In this document: positions 59,536-64,000 of the stretch, one piece after another
Position numbering within the stretch: position 1 is the stretch's first letter
Layout of the letters: each line of letters begins with the position of its first letter
Assembly: GCA_945910005.1 (NCBI GenBank)
Contig: OX246740.1
Coordinates: forward strand, 4,078,897-4,142,896
DNA: 64,000 nt
From: Isoperla grammatica
Taxonomy: Eukaryota; Arthropoda; Insecta; Plecoptera; Perlodidae
Direction of reading: 5' to 3'
Notes under the pieces: model-generated
The model's database searches: none
What the model was told of the DNA's origin: nothing
Seen by the model: only the letters and a program-made list of their open reading frames with translations
Made by a program: the position numbers and the translations under genes

Positions 59536-60796
59536 CGGACCATACCATATGTCCCCAAGCAGTGAGTTGTTTTCCTTTTGGGTTAACGTTACACGTTGGT
59601 AGCTGTCAGGTTTTTCTTGCATTTTGCTCTAGTTACAAACATAGCAGCAAGATTATATAATATGTCGTACACCCTCTACAAATGTTGCTTATTTTTAGCA
59701 AAATGAAACTAGTCAAGACCAATAATAGTGTCAAATGTGGAGCGAAAACAAAATAACAGTTAGTAAACATGTCGATAGCGTTGATAACAGAAAATTAATA
59801 ATGTTTCCAAAATGTTTGCATCGATCAAGCCTCTTGATTGCCGAAATGTTCTACATACTTTATAGTACAGGAATCTAGTGAACATTATTAAAAACTACTT
59901 ATTTCGTTCGAGCGATCTGACTTTATCCTGGGAGGGGGGGGGGGGGGGTAGGTAGGTATAAAATAGTTGTTGTATAACCATATAAAAAGTTATAAAGTTG
60001 GGACTATATGAAGAATGTTCGTAAATCGTAACTATCGTTACAAATTGTTTTAAATTGTGTTATGTCGTTAGTCCAGGAGTTGTTATTTAATTTATTAAAA
60101 TTAAAATAAGAAACAAATTTGTATATTAAAATAAAAGTAGAAATTCTTAATCCATATCAAAAATATGAATAATTTCAGTTGTGCTTTACTTTGTCTCGTT
60201 GCTCAGGGATGATAATCAGGAACATCGTAATTCGCGTAAGAACAAAAACTGACTAGCTATAAGATGTGATTAGACTATTTCTAATTAACTTTGGGATACA
60301 AATATTTTTAGGCGTTATGTATCATTATTAATCACAGGTGACAATACTATATAGAATTAAGGGTTTTGCTGGTACATAAGTTTAAGATACAACTTTTTAT
60401 GTCATCGTAGGATAGAGGGTTGAAATGCGCGCTCGGTAATACACTTTCAGTGCATCATGTTTACATGATTTGTCTTTAAATCTTTGGTGTAAAAATTAAA
60501 TAATGTATTATAACTACTAATGGGGCTACACATAAGTATTCATTTTCTTGTATTAAAGTATTTTTATGTTTCTGAATCTTTACAGACTATTTGTATTGTG
60601 TGTGTGGTTTTTGGGCAGACATGCAACAGCCTGGTACTTAAGATTAAATGTGAACATTGTACAGATATATTATGACTTGTTAATAAAATATAAACAAATT
60701 CACTATTTCGTGAATTTTTCGAGGAATTTAATTTTTTGTTTTGTTTTTAAAATTATTTTATTTGAAATCATAACATAATCAATCAATGTGGAGGAG
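59536..60796. other. Gene-free stretch with a poly-G run
   Basis: A G run of about 17 lies at 59932-59948, followed by TAGGTAGGTA. Otherwise AT-rich and featureless. Confidence 0.4.
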
Positions 60797-60907
60797 TTGG
60801 TGGAGGCGCCGGGTAAGGTGGGCTTTACAGGAATTGGTGGAGGTGCCGGGTAGGGTAGGCTCTACAGGTGTTGGTGGAGGTGCCGGTAAGTTGCTTCATG
60901 CGATGAA
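60797..60907. repeat. 37 bp repeat, three copies, sharing the 59 bp satellite core
   Basis: Units starting TTGGTGGAGG lie at 60797, 60834 and 60871. They contain GGAGGCGCCGGGTA or GGAGGTGCCGGGTA followed by a GGGCTTTACAGG-type segment. The first 20 bases are the same core as in the 27852-28912 array. Confidence 0.85.
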
Positions 60908-62080
60908 GCTAGGTTAGATTAAGTTAGGTTAGGTTACATCTATGATTTTTTTGGTTAGGTTTAATAATTTCCTTCCAGATTTTAAATGACGTCATGGGAA
61001 AAACCATAATTAGTTTACTAAAGAGTCCAGTGGCCGCCATCTTGGGAAAAACCCGCCACCATCTTGGATGACTTATGGGGAAACCACCTTTTGCACCTTC
61101 TGCACCTTCTGCAATGTACTCCCGTACATTTCCCTTTTATCTATTTTTATATATTTTTTTAAATTGTTATATATAGATTTGGACAGTTAACAATATAGCT
61201 ACAGACACACTACTTGACTAGTGGTGCTCAAAAACGTGTTCGTTATTTGAATTTGCTATAACCATCTATGCGATTTGTCATTAGTAAATCAATGTAACCT
61301 TATATTATTTTTACAACCACGCTTCTCTATTGTGCATCCTGGTGATTGCGAGCGACCGGATATCGCTACCTTTATGTGATTCCACTTCCAGTGAGGTTAC
61401 GAAGCTATGTCGACGAAGTAAACGGGTTTTCCGATACCATTAGTGCAAAGCTGGTCTAAACGTGGCAGTTGAACGGAATTATCATTGCAATCTGCTCGAG
61501 CAGCCTTGCTTGCTTTTTGTTGCACACTTTCATTCATACACAGCTTTGCAAGGAATAAGCTGCTTAAAATGTATAATGTAGTTATGTTAATAGTACATTT
61601 TGAAATAAATACAATTCAAATAACGCATTGAAAAGAATAAATACAAATCTTTTGTGAGCTTGGTTTATGAGAAATGTCAGACACAATATGTAGGAGATTA
61701 TTTTAGTTATAATGGGTGAAATAGTAATAAAAAGTAAGTTTTCGTTAAAAATGAATACCGTATAGAGAAATTCGTACTGAAGCAAACACTGTGTTATAAA
61801 TAATATTTCATAATCAAAATACATTATTAACATTCCTATAGCCCATTAACATACCACTGACCTTGCTATTCCTATAGCCCATGGAAGCTACCACGGGAAA
61901 CGGGTTGCCTATTTTTGCGTATGTTAGCCTCTGCAAACTATAGCCTACGCTCTTTGTAATGTCTAACATGGAACAAGCCTGCGCTACAGTAAGAACGCGT
62001 TTAGCGAAGTCTATAATACACGTTAAGCTTATTTTAATAACCTATCAGCCCCGCCTAGGAGGATAACCAAACAAACAGCA
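60908..62080. other. Gene-free stretch
   Basis: A short GGTTAGGTTA run (60918-60935) and paired GCC(G/A)CCATCTTGG motifs (61033, 61054) are the only patterns seen. Confidence 0.4.
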
Positions 62081-62344
62081 GACATTTTGAATCTCGTCAT
62101 TGCTATGTTCACACAATCAGGAACTCACGAACTAATCCAGAGCAGAGTTGATAAAGAAGGTTTCTGTCCTATCCTTGATGTCTATTTAGATGGGTGTACA
62201 TTAGGCTTGTTACGAAGCTTGTGCGGTTCTGTTGATTCAACAAGTGAAGGGGAAGTTAAAGAGGACGATGAACCAGATAACTGCCAAGAAACAGGCGACC
62301 CACCCACCTGCACCCCCAGTCATTTACGGTCCCTTCCCTCCTGA
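62081..62344 (+). CDS. Possible exon, unknown protein with acidic stretch
   Basis: After an acceptor-like AACAGCAG at 62073-62080, an open frame runs 87 codons to TGA at 62342. It reads ILNLVIAMFTQSGTHELI near the start, a Cys-containing middle (FCPILDVYLDGC), then an acidic run (EGEVKEDDEPDN) and a Pro/Thr/Cys-rich end. Codon use is balanced and local GC is raised, which favours coding but also lengthens chance frames. The polypyrimidine tract is weak. I recognise no family. Confidence 0.25.
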   Translation, partial: DILNLVIAMFTQSGTHELIQSRVDKEGFCPILDVYLDGCTLGLLRSLCGSVDSTSEGEVKEDDEPDNCQETGDPPTCTPSHLRSLPS

Positions 62345-63601
62345 ATGACGGGAACAGTTGTGACATCGTAGTAGGCTTTCGCGGCCCGAGTCAATAATTT
62401 CAAATATTAATAAGAGTTGGCAACAATAAAGTTAATAATTGATCTTTGCTTTCTGGTATAGCCGTGTTTATCGTTCAAATCTTTGTCGATGAAATGCTTA
62501 CGTTTTGGCTTCTACTACCATCTTCAGACCTAATTCTAAGACTTGACACTGACAGTTGCCGAGAAGTCTCATTGCCTCATTACTCACCCGTGCTTTTGGG
62601 CATTTCCATTAACCGTCAGAAGGTCATAAAAATATTCCCTAATGCGCCTGTGTTAATTAGATGCTAGAAGTAGAAAATTAAGTTGGCATTATTGGACGCG
62701 GCTACCTCGTAAGCATGAGTTGGGGTGAGTTTAAGATGTCGTCGATCATTGCGCCAGCGAGATGCAAACCACAGTTGTTAATCTCCGGGCGGTAAAGTGC
62801 CCCGGCTCGCTAGAATGTGGGTCAATGGAAGCCACGACGTACAGACCAATGTAACCTGCAAAGAGCTTCAACGGTAAAGACTGTCCGGGCGCTGGATGTG
62901 GTGATTACCCGATTGATCCGTACCGAGCGCTTGATTGCACGACAAGATGGTGGGGATGTATTCTACACCAGCTGGAACACTCTAGTATTATGTGGTAGGT
63001 CGACGCGTTTAGTCTTAGTTTCAAGCATGTCTGCAAACATTTGTTATCACTTAACGGGAAAGGTACTCTGGATACTAAACCAGGCGAAGTCCTTTATTAA
63101 GTAACATCTTAAGAACGATACACAATTGACAATTCCAATAGCCAGAATTGGATTTGAAAGATACACCTCACTGTGACGTCACGCCCCATTAAATACTGTC
63201 ATAATTATTCTTGGAATTTCAGCAACTTTTATGAAACACATTTCTAAATTTTTAAATATTCATTGTCTTTGTATTCAGAAGGAATCTATTTATTTACTAG
63301 ATTACAAATATAAAACTGAGAGTGTTCCCCATTGCATGTGTATAATATACATTTATGGCTAGTTCTTCACATGGAAAGTATTCATTGTCAATGTGTTAAA
63401 ACCGCTCTTGCATCCTTCTTCAGGAAGAGAGAATAGAACATTTTAAACTAATTTATTTACTTCATATTATTTATATATTTTAAACATGTTTACACCATTC
63501 AAAATTTCAAATACTATATGAATCCCGACACACTTTCGTTGGTAGATTGTGGGCCTGCAACGCTGCGCAGGAATATCAGTTATTCACGAATGACCAATTG
63601 A
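62345..63601. other. Gene-free stretch with one dispersed repeat
   Basis: 62670-62735 carries the GGTACCATTGGAC family (GGCATTATTGGACGCGGC, then CGTAAGCATGAG). Frames of 73 and 95 codons at 62446 and 62817 have no recognisable domain. Confidence 0.4.
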
Positions 63602-63774
63602 GTATACTCAAGACAACCTTACATATGCTTTCGTCACGGGCGAGGTATTCGTAGCCAATCAGCGATCGTTATTTGCACGCGCTTGTCTCGGGCGGTTCGC
63701 TCATTGGCTACGAGTGCCTCGCCTTGACAAAAGCATATGTAAGGTAGTCTTCGGTTGTCTATAACGCTGATTTG
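63602..63774. mobile_element. Palindromic MITE, GTAACCCAAGACTA family, copy 3
   Basis: The ends are GTATACTCAAGACAACCTTA and AAGGTAGTCTTCGGTTGTC. The arms share GCTTTCGTCACGGGCGAGG and GCCTCGCCTTGACAAAAGC. It is slightly more decayed than copy 2. Confidence 0.8.
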
Positions 63775-64000
63775 ACGTTTGGTCACAGAGAACTTGTGTC
63801 CCTGGCGCCAGAAGGAGTCCAGGTGAATGAATGTGCTGCATTGGAAGTCTTAGTCTTTGTGTCATATTAGGAATAAGGATTGGCTTAGTGAAATAACAAT
63901 AAGCGAATTGGAACATCCAATAACAACGATGTGGCTCACAACCGTCACATTGGATTGAAATAATCATAAGAAATGAATCAATTCCATTTCTTATTTCAAC
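63775..64000. other. Window end, nothing recognised
   Basis: No supportable feature was seen in the last 226 bases. Confidence 0.4.

Noticed and set aside
60918..60935. Insect telomeric repeat
   Set aside because: Only two or three GGTTA units, in the AGGTTAGGTTA context common in insect DNA; not a telomere tract.

Overview
This 64 kb window looks like intergenic or intronic DNA from a large, AT-rich animal genome. An arthropod, probably an insect, is most likely. The grounds are the type of LINE present (R4/Dong-like with a restriction-like endonuclease), several tRNA-derived SINE heads, many palindromic MITEs, long minisatellite arrays and TTA/AAT microsatellites. This assignment is inference, because no conserved host gene was recognised. 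There is no bacterial-style gene density, no operon, no CRISPR and no complete tRNA or rRNA gene. Most open frames come from satellite units, simple repeats or transposon fragments.

Layout. 1-8.5 kb: AT-rich unique DNA with one long TTA microsatellite, a 258 bp palindrome, a pair of tail-to-head palindromic MITEs and old dispersed repeats. 8.5-11 kb: a cluster of five palindromic elements, one with a perfect 8 bp target duplication (hAT type). 12.2-14.7 kb: an array of about 22 copies of a 95 bp unit, followed by a purine-pyrimidine alternating tract. 15.6-17.7 kb: a decayed array of about 165 bp period, a GC-rich island, then six 137-140 bp units that each carry RNA polymerase III-like A and B boxes. 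17.8-23.8 kb: SINEs, a near-perfect 147 bp palindrome and small repeats.

23.8-26.5 kb is the clearest protein-coding relic: three 5'-truncated LINE 3' ends, from two families, each embedded in (AAT)n. They keep a CCHC knuckle and/or an R-P-D-x14-D endonuclease core and are broken by frameshifts. A 754-793 bp repeat with a 3' hairpin and a CTRR end follows at once, and recurs twice at 42.7-44.3 kb.

27.8-28.9 kb: 18 copies of a 59 bp unit whose core recurs in a 37 bp mini-array at 60.8 kb. 30-37 kb: MITEs with TAA target duplications, including one nested inside another element. 38.6-41.6 kb: about 29 copies of a 102 bp (34-codon) unit that keeps a 338-codon frame open. 44.4-46.4 kb: an inverted 18 bp minisatellite and five identical 56 bp repeats. 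47.7-48.9 kb: a long inverted repeat with arms of nearly 500 bp. 54.8-58.2 kb: a short tandem array, two abutting hAT-like MITEs and two more palindromes. 59.4 and 63.6 kb: two of three copies of a further palindromic MITE; the third is at 33.1 kb.

No pathway can be described. The window records repeated invasion by non-autonomous DNA elements and site-preferring LINEs, plus local tandem amplification. Three short candidate exons are listed with low confidence. All comparisons were made by eye, so copy numbers and borders may be off by a few bases to a few tens of bases.
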